This document shows positions 7,810 through 15,260 of a stretch of DNA of 38,637 nt, one piece after another. Position numbers and translations under genes: made by a program. A model generated the notes under the pieces. The model had not been told where the DNA came from, did no database searches, and was given only the letters and a program-made list of their open reading frames with translations. How positions within the stretch are numbered: the stretch's first letter is position 1; each line of letters starts with the position of its first letter. The stretch spans positions 1-38,637 of the forward strand of contig CAYXGT010000016.1 of assembly GCA_964464635.1 (NCBI GenBank), in the 5' to 3' direction. The DNA is from CAYLMG01 sp964464635. Lineage in GTDB: Bacteria > Planctomycetota > Phycisphaerae > Sedimentisphaerales > Anaerobacaceae.

Positions 7810-8029
7810 GTTCAAACGCCTGCCGTTCCCATTCGAGAACGTCAGCCAGACGATACCGAATCATATTGCCCCTTTTAAGATACTTTGGCCCCGTGTGCTT
7901 GTAGCGCCAGTCCGCCAGCGTTGAAGGTTTGAGTTTCAATAAATTCGCAGCGTCCTCAGTGGTTAGAAGTGTAGCGCTTGCCTCATCTTTAATTTTCAAA
8001 GAACATTTATTTTTAATTGTTTTTGACAT
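7784..8029 (-). CDS. Small HTH protein, excisionase-like
   Basis: 81 residues with an N-terminal-to-central helix-turn-helix of the MerR/HTH_17 type: LLTTEDAANLLKLKPSTLADWRYKHTGPKYLKRG followed by IRYRLADVLEWER (shown in two pieces). This layout is typical of phage excisionases and AlpA-like regulators that bend DNA at att sites and bias recombination towards excision. It is the last gene of the leftward block and overlaps the integrase end tail-to-tail. AAGGGGA lies 13 bp before the ATG, further than usual, and a TATAAT directly precedes the start, so its translation signal is uncertain. Assignment as excisionase rests on fold and position. Confidence 0.7.
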   Translation of the reverse strand: MSKTIKNKCSLKIKDEASATLLTTEDAANLLKLKPSTLADWRYKHTGPKYLKRGNMIRYRLADVLEWERQAFELIEPQCLG

Positions 8030-8051
8030 ATTATAGCGACAGTCCCCTTAC

Positions 8052-9761
8052 CTAAAATTCCCTCGCAATGTCACCTGTATTTTCCGCCGTCCTTCTTGTT
8101 GATTGACTAACTTCTGTCAACAGCTTTTGCATATTCTGAAATACACTGATATTCTGTGTCCCTGTCGGCATACTCGTTGCAAATTCATATCGCGGTGTAA
8201 TCGCTTTCATACCGCCGAGGCTTCCCGTATATGGTGTTGTCTCAAACATACCTTGCACTTTTTGCTCTAAGGCTAATCTGGCTTCGGCCATAGTGAGTAA
8301 ACCCGCTTTTAATCCTTCGGCAATAGTCTCGGCAAAATCTCGCAGACGTTCCATTGGTGTCTTTATCGATTCCTTAATACTTTCGATTTTGGATTTGAGT
8401 GTATCGAAACTTTTAGCCGCCGTCTCTGCTGCTTCTGCCATTGCATTTTTGCTTTTCAATTCATTGGTCAGTTTTATCATAGTCTCAAGCTGGACATTAA
8501 ACATAGCCAGCTCATTACCGGCTAAGCTCTCCGCTATTTTTTGAAATTTAGCAATCTGCAAATCCCATCCGGTCAGGCCGAAAAATTCTACCTGCTCTTC
8601 AAGCTGCTTGATAGTTTTTTCAAGCTGGTCGGATATTTCTCGAAAACTATTAGTTATAGTATTCGCATTTTCTTCGGCATTTTTTCTCAGTCCTGCGTAA
8701 AATTCGTTTACTTTAAGAACACTGTTGATATAATCGTTTGTCTCACTGTTCAATTCCTTCATCATCTTAGCCGCTATCTCAAGATGTTTTTCCGCCAGTG
8801 CTTTATAAGTAAATTTGCCGAAAAGCTCATCAAGATTCGTCATTGCATCGCAAAGCTGATAAATTGCCGCAATACCTTCGTGTACTCCTATCGTAAAAGC
8901 CTTCCATTTTATTGCGGCCAGCTCTACGGTATTTCCTACTTCCAATATACCGAGTGTCATTTTCTCCAAAATATCAATAAACTTTTGCTTTACAGTTGCA
9001 CCCTCTGTCGCCCACTTGATTATTCCCTCGGCTATATTTGTAATGATAGGAGCTAATTGAATGGTAAGAGTTTGCGAAAGTCCGACAAAAAGTCTTTTCA
9101 ATTTTGTTGCCGCATCGTTTGCAGCCTCTACTCTTGCGGCCTCTGCTCTTGTATAAAGCAAACCGAGTTTCTCGGCTTCGGCCATAAAACGCGCCATATC
9201 TTTGCTGCCGCCTTCAAGCATATTCAAAAGTTGCATCCCTTGACGACCAAAAAGTTTATATGATATTGCCGCCTTGTCTGCGCTTTTCTCTATACCTGCT
9301 ATGCCGTCAGCGACACGCCTCAGGGCTTCTATGGTGTCCAGGTCAACCAATTCATCGGCAGTGATGCCTAAAGCCTCAAGCCCGTCCTTAGCCTCTCCCG
9401 AACCCATCCTGACTTCACCTAAGCGACGAACGAACATCTGCAAAGATTTATCAAGTCCATCAGCAGTTGCGCCCATAATCTCCGCCTGATAACGTAATGC
9501 TATAATGTCCTCAGTTGCCATCTCTAAACGGTCAGCCATTTTCGCAGTTGCGTCGATAGATGCCATTTGCTGTTTGACCATATATGCTATGCCGACCGCC
9601 GCCGCCGTTCCTGCAACCATACCGATTTTTGTAATACTTCCCAAAATCCTTTGTGTGGAATTACCAAAAGCAGCCAGTGACTTTTGAGCCTTTTTCATTC
9701 CCCTCGTAAATGCTGCTGATTGCGTTACGAGATTAACTTTTAATGTCGCTATTGTTGCCAT
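8052..9761 (-). CDS. Phage tail tape-measure-like protein (short)
   Basis: 569 residues with the usual tape-measure architecture. The N-terminus is MATIATLKVNLVTQSAAF, typical of tail-length proteins. A hydrophobic segment follows (ITKIGMVAGTAAAVGIAYMV), then the conserved ADRLEMATEDIIALRYQAE and SYKLFGRQGMQLLNML blocks, and long helical or coiled-coil stretches to the C-terminus. Tape measures set tail length and are later ejected with DNA. No tail tube, tail assembly chaperone or baseplate gene accompanies it. At 569 residues it would specify a short tail if used as a ruler. An alternative role is interference with a helper phage tail. Confidence 0.8.
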   Translation of the reverse strand: MATIATLKVNLVTQSAAFTRGMKKAQKSLAAFGNSTQRILGSITKIGMVAGTAAAVGIAYMVKQQMASIDATAKMADRLEMATEDIIALRYQAEIMGATADGLDKSLQMFVRRLGEVRMGSGEAKDGLEALGITADELVDLDTIEALRRVADGIAGIEKSADKAAISYKLFGRQGMQLLNMLEGGSKDMARFMAEAEKLGLLYTRAEAARVEAANDAATKLKRLFVGLSQTLTIQLAPIITNIAEGIIKWATEGATVKQKFIDILEKMTLGILEVGNTVELAAIKWKAFTIGVHEGIAAIYQLCDAMTNLDELFGKFTYKALAEKHLEIAAKMMKELNSETNDYINSVLKVNEFYAGLRKNAEENANTITNSFREISDQLEKTIKQLEEQVEFFGLTGWDLQIAKFQKIAESLAGNELAMFNVQLETMIKLTNELKSKNAMAEAAETAAKSFDTLKSKIESIKESIKTPMERLRDFAETIAEGLKAGLLTMAEARLALEQKVQGMFETTPYTGSLGGMKAITPRYEFATSMPTGTQNISVFQNMQKLLTEVSQSTRRTAENTGDIAREF

Positions 9762-9781
9762 TTTTACTTTCTTTTAATAAA

Positions 9782-9822
9782 ATTGGCCGCAAGGTATGAG
9801 AACGAGAAACCCTGCGGCCAAT
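9782..9822 (-). terminator. Inverted repeat / probable terminator after the 9864-10304 gene
   Basis: A perfect 10-bp stem ATTGGCCGCA / TGCGGCCAAT with a 21-nt loop. On the minus strand it is followed by TTTATT. The T run is short and the loop large, so termination may be partial. It separates the virion-protein gene from the tape-measure gene. Confidence 0.55.
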
Positions 9823-9863
9823 AGATTAAGGATACGCCTTATCCTAAAAGAATTAAGAGCAGT

Positions 9864-10304
9864 TTAAGATTCAGCCGGAGCGCTCACAATCGTAAAATCG
9901 GCGACGTGAGACGTGCTTTGACTTGTTGGCACGCGAACCGGGTCACGCAAAATTGCAAACACGCCGTCGATTTCACAATTCGCATCAGTGCCCGGAGTGC
10001 AAACAGCCTGCACGTACCTTTCCCTCGGTCGATAAATTTCAATCGCTACCATAAGTTCGTCATCTGCATCGTCAGCAGAAGCAGAAGCGCCGGACAAGGC
10101 CGCCATTCCAGTCGTGCTGTTCGCCGTGTTCTGCTCGATTGTCATCGTCATCGAACCGGTTGCGGTGATTGCCCCCAGAGCCGCAAAAATTGTCAATGAA
10201 TCAAAGCCGTCCGTATCGACGATATCCGAAGTTATGACATTCGTCGCACCCGACGCAGAGCTGGCAATTCGCATCAGTTTTTCATTTTCTTTGAAAGATT
10301 TCAT
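9864..10304 (-). CDS. Probable virion structural protein downstream of capsid
   Basis: 146 residues, rich in Ala, Thr, Ser and Asp. The strand-rich pattern (DTDGFDSLTIFAALGAI, GSMTMTIEQNTANSTTG, ERYVQAVCTPG) resembles small beta-sandwich proteins encoded just after phage major capsid genes, such as decoration or head-fibre proteins. I recognise the pattern but not a named family. GGAGA lies 7 bp upstream of the ATG. It follows the capsid gene by 33 bp and is probably co-transcribed with it, and it is followed by an inverted repeat. A tail-tube-like role is possible. Confidence 0.55.
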   Translation of the reverse strand: MKSFKENEKLMRIASSASGATNVITSDIVDTDGFDSLTIFAALGAITATGSMTMTIEQNTANSTTGMAALSGASASADDADDELMVAIEIYRPRERYVQAVCTPGTDANCEIDGVFAILRDPVRVPTSQSTSHVADFTIVSAPAES

Positions 10305-10337
10305 ACTTGTATCTCCAAAATTGTTTTATTGTTAAGT

Positions 10338-11594
10338 TTATGCGTTCCAGGCCGACAAAACTCCCGTGACAACATCGAAAGCTGCAGGCCGGATAATCGC
10401 AACGTCCATTCTCAAAGCTCCCATCATCACGACTTGATTCCGTTGCGCTTTGACTTCCTTCAAAACCTCAATCGTCAAGCTGTTGCGCAAGCCGATAATT
10501 ACATTCGTGTAATCACCAGAAATTATAATACTTTCGTCGCCGCCTTCGCCGTATGTATCAAGTACCTGCTTTGTTGCCTTTAGCGGTGGACTCCATTCGG
10601 GCTGTTTGATATAAATTCCATCGCCATCTTTTAGTTTTCGTAAATAGTTTTGGCTTCTCGGTGACAGAATAATCGCGTTGGCCGAGTGATTCGCATTTTC
10701 CAACCGATATAAACTATCTGATATATCGTTCCACGCACCGTTTGCAGATACGGCCGTCTGAGTGACATCCGCATCGTTGTAAATCCCTTGCGGAGTTTCA
10801 CCCGCACCTGAGCCAACCAAAGCGCAGCGGTCGATTTCCAAAGCTGTCGCTTCGGCAATAGACCTTTCTAATGTCGGGCCAATCAAAGCTCCGTCCGAAA
10901 ATAACTCTTTTGAAATCGGAATCCAGAAAAATAAAGTTCGAGCTTGCAGCTCTACGCCGCCAAACACTGCGGTCGCATCGTCGGCCTCCTCATTTTCAAC
11001 TTTCCAGCTCCCCGAAACGTCGGTCACCAGCCGCGGTAACATTAGCTTTGGTGTTGTCATCAGAATCGTCGGCGCTCCGCTTTGTATGACATAGCTCTTA
11101 TTTCTCGCTAAATCATAGACGCTGCCGAGAATACCACTCGGCACCGTCACCGAACCGCTTGCATCGAGATAACTGCCGAGCGCACGTCGCTCAGCTTCAC
11201 TATCTTTTGGCTCCGCGCCGCACGCGCAACCTAAAAACTTACCTAAATCAAGCTCGGCAATCTGCCGTTCCTCTTTGGTTTTCGGAGGATAAACATCGGT
11301 AATCTTTTCGTCTTTTCTGAGCAGCCGGATTTCGCCAGGCCGAACAGTTCGAGACGTTCCGGGTCCATCCATCATATCCAGCGAAAGACCGGCCTTGCCT
11401 GTCCCTGTCGGATTCAGCCCGGCTTCGATTCCGTCAAGTTTGATTTTCAAGGTGTTTGTTTCGTACATTAAATCGTTGAATTTGTCCCGCTCTTCAGTAG
11501 TTGGCTGTCGCTTTTCAGCTTCGACTTTGCTGATAATCACTTCGGCTTCAGCCAAAAGGTCAGCCCTTTTTTCTTTGATTTCCTTCGGTGTCAT
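10338..11594 (-). CDS. HK97-fold phage major capsid protein
   Basis: 418 residues. Residues 1 to about 60 form a charged helical delta/scaffold region (MTPKEIKEKRADLLAEAEVI...). The HK97-fold body follows, with GSYLDASGSVTVPSGI, a P-domain-like TPKLMLPRLVTDVSGSWKVENE, FFWIPISKELFSDG, ERSIAEATALEIDRCALVGSG and a C-terminal VMMGALRMDVAIIRPAAF strand, all characteristic of gp5-like capsid proteins. No prohead protease is encoded nearby, so the delta region may be removed by a helper enzyme or kept. AGGAG lies 7 bp before the ATG. It heads its own transcription unit downstream of two terminators. Confidence 0.9.
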   Translation of the reverse strand: MTPKEIKEKRADLLAEAEVIISKVEAEKRQPTTEERDKFNDLMYETNTLKIKLDGIEAGLNPTGTGKAGLSLDMMDGPGTSRTVRPGEIRLLRKDEKITDVYPPKTKEERQIAELDLGKFLGCACGAEPKDSEAERRALGSYLDASGSVTVPSGILGSVYDLARNKSYVIQSGAPTILMTTPKLMLPRLVTDVSGSWKVENEEADDATAVFGGVELQARTLFFWIPISKELFSDGALIGPTLERSIAEATALEIDRCALVGSGAGETPQGIYNDADVTQTAVSANGAWNDISDSLYRLENANHSANAIILSPRSQNYLRKLKDGDGIYIKQPEWSPPLKATKQVLDTYGEGGDESIIISGDYTNVIIGLRNSLTIEVLKEVKAQRNQVVMMGALRMDVAIIRPAAFDVVTGVLSAWNA

Positions 11595-11613
11595 TTTTTA
11601 ACTCCTATAATGC

Positions 11614-11654
11614 TGCATCGCTGGACAGATACACGGCCTCCGATTTACGATGCA
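11614..11654 (-). promoter_or_regulatory. Inverted repeat in the capsid gene leader
   Basis: TGCATCG and CGATGCA (7 bp, perfect) enclose 27 nt just upstream of the capsid RBS. It could fold in the leader RNA. No convincing promoter can be read here, and the function is unknown. Confidence 0.4.
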
Positions 11655-11664
11655 AAAGTTCAAT

Positions 11665-11691
11665 AAAAAAAGCCGGCTACGCACCGGCTTT
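11665..11691 (-). terminator. Rho-independent terminator (proximal to capsid gene)
   Basis: Stem AAAGCCGG / CCGGCTTT with a 7-nt loop. On the minus strand it is followed by a run of seven T, so it stops leftward transcription before the capsid gene. Confidence 0.8.
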
Positions 11692-11752
11692 CTAAAAGGA
11701 TTTATATGAACCCCAAAAGATTCAGATACTCGGCCTGAATATTCTAAGTCAT

Positions 11753-11778
11753 AAAAAAAGGGCAGCACCGAGCTGCCC
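11753..11778 (-). terminator. Rho-independent terminator after the small terminase gene
   Basis: Perfect 7-bp stem GGGCAGC / GCTGCCC with a 5-nt loop, followed on the minus strand by seven T. It lies 24 bp after the terminase small subunit stop and 62 bp before a second terminator of the same polarity. Confidence 0.85.
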
Positions 11779-11801
11779 TATACACAAATGAGTCTTAATT
11801 T

Positions 11802-12257
11802 TCATTTTGGATTTTGTAACATATCCTTAAAAGGATTAAGTTTTTCGGGTTTCTCTGTATGGAGCGCCTGTCGTGCAACCGGCGATAAACCGAATTCCTT
11901 GGCTAAAAGTAAAAACGCTGTACGTTCCCTTCGGGCAACCGCCAAAGCCGGATTCGGTTTTAGATTCCCGTGTGAAGTCCGAACAGTCAGCCCGGACTTG
12001 GCAATTTCCGATTGAGCAGATAGATACATCGAATAACTTTGACAAAGTAAAGCAAACGTCGAAGCGAAAAGCTCAGACAAAAGACCTTCTCTCGCTAACT
12101 GCGGAGCTACTATATCCCAAAATCCGGCCGCTTTTGCATCAAGCCAGGCCGGTTTGACCGGCATACCAGCAGAAATTTTCAGAGTATTTGAAAGCCTGTC
12201 GGCTCTAAGCGTTCCGCGATGCCTTTTTGTATCTTCTGATAATTTATGCCTTCCCAT
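11802..12257 (-). CDS. terS: Phage terminase small subunit, P27 family
   Basis: 151 residues. The N-terminus MGRHKLSEDTKRHRGTLRADR is the family hallmark, followed by AWLDAKAAGFWDIVAPQLAREGLL and the helical segment with NPALAVARRERTAFLLLAKEFGLSP. The small subunit recognises the packaging site and hands DNA to the large terminase ATPase-nuclease. No large terminase is encoded in the element. A satellite-encoded TerS can redirect a helper's TerL to satellite DNA, as known for SaPI-type islands, so this gene is central to the satellite reading. AAGGA lies 9 bp upstream of the ATG, and a strong terminator follows. Confidence 0.88.
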   Translation of the reverse strand: MGRHKLSEDTKRHRGTLRADRLSNTLKISAGMPVKPAWLDAKAAGFWDIVAPQLAREGLLSELFASTFALLCQSYSMYLSAQSEIAKSGLTVRTSHGNLKPNPALAVARRERTAFLLLAKEFGLSPVARQALHTEKPEKLNPFKDMLQNPK

Positions 12258-12316
12258 AGTGAATTATCCTTATTTTTAGTTCAGAATCCGTAAGTATCAA
12301 AACGCAGGATTTGGGC

Positions 12317-12418
12317 TTACGGTTTAATTTTCTTTGCAAGCGGTCTGCATTCTGGACAGATAACAGCTTTTTTATGCCGCCCGCCCCTATGCTTGTTTCT
12401 TTCGCTGCTGTAGTTCAT
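12317..12418 (-). CDS. Possible small protein (33 aa) with a CxxC motif
   Basis: An ATG at 12418 opens a 33-residue frame: MNYSSERNKHRGGRHKK, then AVICPECRPLAKKIKP. It is strongly basic with one CPEC knuckle, which could be half of a zinc site or a remnant of a zinc-ribbon protein. It lies 20 bp downstream of the gene at 12439-12873 in the same direction. The RBS is weak (GGTGA). It is also plausible as non-coding spacer. Confidence 0.35.
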   Translation of the reverse strand: MNYSSERNKHRGGRHKKAVICPECRPLAKKIKP

Positions 12419-12438
12419 TGTCACCGTCAAGTGCGAAC

Positions 12439-12873
12439 CTAAAACATATCATAGAAGTCGCTCATATCATAAGGCAATGGCTCTCCGCTCTCTGCTTTTG
12501 CTTTGTCTCTCTTAATCTTTTCTTCCATTTGAGCAGGCGTAGTCCACTCAGCTATTGCGCCTTTAATTTCGCTTACGACCTGCTCAATCACGCCTTTATA
12601 TTTATAATCCGATTCTACAGTCTTTCCTGTCAAAGCTCGTTTAAGTTTTGTTGAGAAAACAATCACGTCCTCAGGCTCGCTGGCTATTACAGCTAATGTT
12701 TCGATAGATAATACTCTTTTCAAATACATAATCAATCGCTCAGCCAGTTGCATATTCAACTGAATAATCGCTGTTTCACCTTCGTCAATGCCAAACTCTT
12801 TGTGAGTATTTGCTGCAATCTCTATCAGGTATTCGTAAGCCTCGACACCAATTTGAATTGTTCGTGATTCCAT
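12439..12873 (-). CDS. Hypothetical protein, acidic helical
   Basis: 144 residues, not recognised. The sequence alternates helical stretches (AYEYLIEIAANTHKEFG, LNMQLAERLIMYLKRVLS) with a possible strand (PEDVIVFSTKL) and ends in an acidic tail (LPYDMSDFYDMF). No catalytic motif or membrane segment is visible. TTGAGG lies 5 bp before the ATG. Upstream, an AT-rich 117-bp gap separates it from the sigma-like gene. Its position before the small terminase gene suggests a packaging or regulatory accessory, but nothing in the sequence proves it. Confidence 0.65.
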   Translation of the reverse strand: MESRTIQIGVEAYEYLIEIAANTHKEFGIDEGETAIIQLNMQLAERLIMYLKRVLSIETLAVIASEPEDVIVFSTKLKRALTGKTVESDYKYKGVIEQVVSEIKGAIAEWTTPAQMEEKIKRDKAKAESGEPLPYDMSDFYDMF

Positions 12874-12989
12874 ATTAACCTCAATAAATAATTTATTAGC
12901 CCCTCCCGTAATTACAGTAAATATGTTACATTTTTTTGTTATTATTTTCGAAAAACGTTATTTTTAAGCTAAAAAAGCAAAATATTTTT

Positions 12990-13481
12990 TTATTTTCCTC
13001 TTTTTTGGTTATATCTTTTTCTTAACCTTTGTCCTTTTTTCTCACTTGGACAGCAGGTATAGCGATTCTTAATATGACTGGGTTCTGAAGACAATTCGGG
13101 ACATTCTTTTTCAGCCCTCAATAATAATCTCGTGATTTCAGAACGCGAACGCTTCATCATTTTGCCCGCCGTAGCCTGTGAATAACCCAATTGTTTAACC
13201 CATAAAATCGCTTCAATTTGTTTAAGTGTCAATTTTTGTTTTAGTTTCCTAAAACCCTGCTTGATATATTTATACTCTTCTACATCTTCCCTAACAGCGT
13301 CTATCGCATTTAAGGCGTCTGTTTCTTCTGCCTTTTCTTTGTCAGCTTGTAGAGCCTTTTTTAGTTTGGCTTCCCATTTTTCTTGAAGTTCATTGTTTTG
13401 CACTTTCTTGGATTCCTTTTCAAATTCAGGCTCAATTCGTTTTAGCTCGGTGTAAAAAATGGCAAGTATTTGGCAAGTCAA
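12990..13481 (-). CDS. Sigma-region-4-like helix-turn-helix protein
   Basis: 163 residues. The first half is a charged coiled coil (EFEKESKKVQNNELQEKWE, KKALQADKEKAEETDALN). Residues about 85-125 form a HTH resembling sigma factor region 4 or phage late-gene activators: LTLKQIEAILWVKQLGYSQATAGKMMKRSRSEITRLLLRAEKE (given as a span, residues 84-126). The C-terminus is strongly basic. It overlaps the 3' end of the second recombinase gene by 50 bp and its only upstream start is TTG at 13481, so it is probably translated by coupling. It is a candidate regulator for the terminase and capsid units that lie behind terminators downstream. Confidence 0.65.
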   Translation of the reverse strand: MTCQILAIFYTELKRIEPEFEKESKKVQNNELQEKWEAKLKKALQADKEKAEETDALNAIDAVREDVEEYKYIKQGFRKLKQKLTLKQIEAILWVKQLGYSQATAGKMMKRSRSEITRLLLRAEKECPELSSEPSHIKNRYTCCPSEKKGQRLRKRYNQKRGK

Positions 13482-14691
13482 ACTTTTTTATCTGTTTATC
13501 TTTATCCTGTTGAATTGTCGTTAAGTCCGGCAGCTTTTCAATGGCAGCGTCCTCTGATTCTCTTAACGTGTGTGTATAGTAATCCATTGTCAGCGTAATC
13601 GTCGAATGTCTTGCCAGTTTCATAGCAACGTTCGGCTGAACACCGGCGTTTGCAAGGTTTGTAATAAAAGTATGTCTCAGACTGTGAAAGTCAGCCGTCC
13701 CTGCATCGCTCTTGTAAAGTATTCCGGCAATTTCAAGGTCTTTTCTAATCATCTTTGACGGCTGATTAGGTATAGCAAAAGCCTTCACGTTTGGCATTTT
13801 GCCAGATAGATAAGCCCTTAAATCGTCTGCCGTTTCTTGTTTTAATCTTAGCGTCGAAGTCTTTTTGTTTTTTGAGTAACCGGCCTCGACAGTTACAGTC
13901 TGATTATCAAAATCGAACGATGATACTGTCAGGCTTCGGATTTCGTTCGCTCTGAACCCTGTCTGCAGCGCCAGTCGATAAACTAACGCCCGCTCGGCGC
14001 CAGTCAGGTTATGATGTTTTTCTCCGGTCTCTGCGGTCTCTAAAAGTTTCCGCTGTTCCGTCAGTGTGAGCGCACGTCTTTGTCGTCTTTTTTCAGTTTG
14101 TGTTATACAGCTTAAATGCAGCAAAGGATTTTCCGTCGCCCGTCTCTCTTTAACCATCCACCGGCAGAATTGCTTACAGCTTTTCAGATAATAGTTGAAA
14201 CTGCGTTGTCCAAAACCGCCGTCGCCCTCTAAGTCAGCCAGGAAAGTATAAAGACGGTTGGCGTCAATATCGTTGTAATTCACGAATCCGCACTCGGCAA
14301 AGATATGCCCGATTGACGATTTGACCTGCTTTGCATATCGTTCGCCGCTCTTTACTCTTAACGATTCATAAAAATCCGTAAGGTGTTCTGTCAGGGACTT
14401 GCCTAATTGGTTCAATATCCTTCGGCCATCAATCACACCGAGATGGATTAGATTTTCTCTCATTTTTTCAGGTATGTTTTCAATCCATCGTTGCAGCTCA
14501 GGGCTAAGAATTCCACCGGACGACAAAAGCTCCTCGATTCTCTCTGCTGCTTTTTCGGTTGCTTTTTTATTGCTGAATCCTGACAGTCTGCGTCTGATTT
14601 GCTTGTTATCGGTAAAATCAATATGCCAGTGTTGACACTTATTTTTTTTACCGCTTCGTTTGTCTTTATATGTCGGTTTATAGATTCTCAT
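13432..14691 (-). CDS. Second tyrosine recombinase
   Basis: 419 residues with an intact catalytic set: R247 (TGFRANEIRS), K near 276 (YSKNKKTS), H336 and R339 (FHSLRHTF), H362 (ARHST) and Y372 (MDYYTH). Residues 1-55 are basic with HWHIDFTDNKQIRRR, residues 90-190 are the SAM-like domain. The ELQRWIENIPEKMRENLIHLG block is typical of planctomycete site-specific recombinases (recollection). It is unrelated in detail to the integrase at 6778 and lies mid-element rather than beside an att site. Possible roles are dimer resolution of replicating element DNA, inversion, or a second mobile unit fused to the first. The RBS is weak (GGTGA). Confidence 0.9.
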   Translation of the reverse strand: MRIYKPTYKDKRSGKKNKCQHWHIDFTDNKQIRRRLSGFSNKKATEKAAERIEELLSSGGILSPELQRWIENIPEKMRENLIHLGVIDGRRILNQLGKSLTEHLTDFYESLRVKSGERYAKQVKSSIGHIFAECGFVNYNDIDANRLYTFLADLEGDGGFGQRSFNYYLKSCKQFCRWMVKERRATENPLLHLSCITQTEKRRQRRALTLTEQRKLLETAETGEKHHNLTGAERALVYRLALQTGFRANEIRSLTVSSFDFDNQTVTVEAGYSKNKKTSTLRLKQETADDLRAYLSGKMPNVKAFAIPNQPSKMIRKDLEIAGILYKSDAGTADFHSLRHTFITNLANAGVQPNVAMKLARHSTITLTMDYYTHTLRESEDAAIEKLPDLTTIQQDKDKQIKKFDLPNTCHFLHRAKTN

Positions 14692-14770
14692 ATTTCACCG
14701 CCTTTTCAAATTCAAGGCTCAGGGACCCGCTCACACCCAAAGCAGGCCCCCGAACCCGAATTTTTATTTA

Positions 14771-14953
14771 CTACGTTTGCTGTAATTCTCCCAATGCTAC
14801 ACCGACCAACGCACCAGCCAACAAGGCTGATGTTCTTTTCTTGTTCGCTTTGAGCAATTCGGCCAAAAGAAGTACAAACCGCTTTTCTTTTCTGGACAGC
14901 ATTTTGTCGATGTCGTCCTTCTTGTCCTGTTTTTTTGCTCGTGCATTTTTCAT
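14771..14953 (-). CDS. Small basic protein with hydrophobic C-terminus
   Basis: 60 residues. The ATG at 14953 was chosen because AAGGGG lies 6 bp upstream; an in-frame start further up lacks an RBS. The N-terminal half is highly charged (MKNARAKKQDKKDDIDKML) and the C-terminal part is hydrophobic and small-residue rich (TSALLAGALVGVALGEL), compatible with one membrane helix. It could be a holin-like or regulatory membrane peptide, but no family is recognised. It is the first gene after the candidate promoter at 15080-15108. Confidence 0.6.
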   Translation of the reverse strand: MKNARAKKQDKKDDIDKMLSRKEKRFVLLLAELLKANKKRTSALLAGALVGVALGELQQT

Positions 14954-15079
14954 ATTATACCCCTTAATAAAAGTGACCGGGGCTATGAACGCATACACGA
15001 CACGCTGTCATCCTTACGGATAGACATACCCCGGCCATAATTGAGATTCGGATTGTTCGTGTATTTCTCATAACCGCAC

Positions 15080-15108
15080 AATCTAACTTTCACCTGACAG
15101 GCTGTCAA
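15080..15108 (-). promoter_or_regulatory. Candidate leftward promoter with palindromic operator
   Basis: On the minus strand, TTGACA (15108-15103) is separated by 17 bp from TAGATT (15085-15080), a good sigma-70 match. A 13-bp palindrome TGACAG-C-CTGTCA (15095-15107) covers the -35, as an operator would. Partial iterons at 15208-15217 (GATTGTTCGG) and 15051-15059 (GATTGTTCG) flank it, hinting at control by the replication initiator. Confidence 0.55.
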
Positions 15109-15260
15109 GCCATTTTTTTAATAATTTGTATTGCTGCTATGTAAGCTCTTTTGGCCTCTCACAATGCCCCTCAGGACGCACCACGTTAGCGCCAGTCAAT
15201 TTTCTTTGATTGTTCGGCCTGCGATAGCCTTGTTTTCGCTTTTTACTGCGAAAGTACCCT

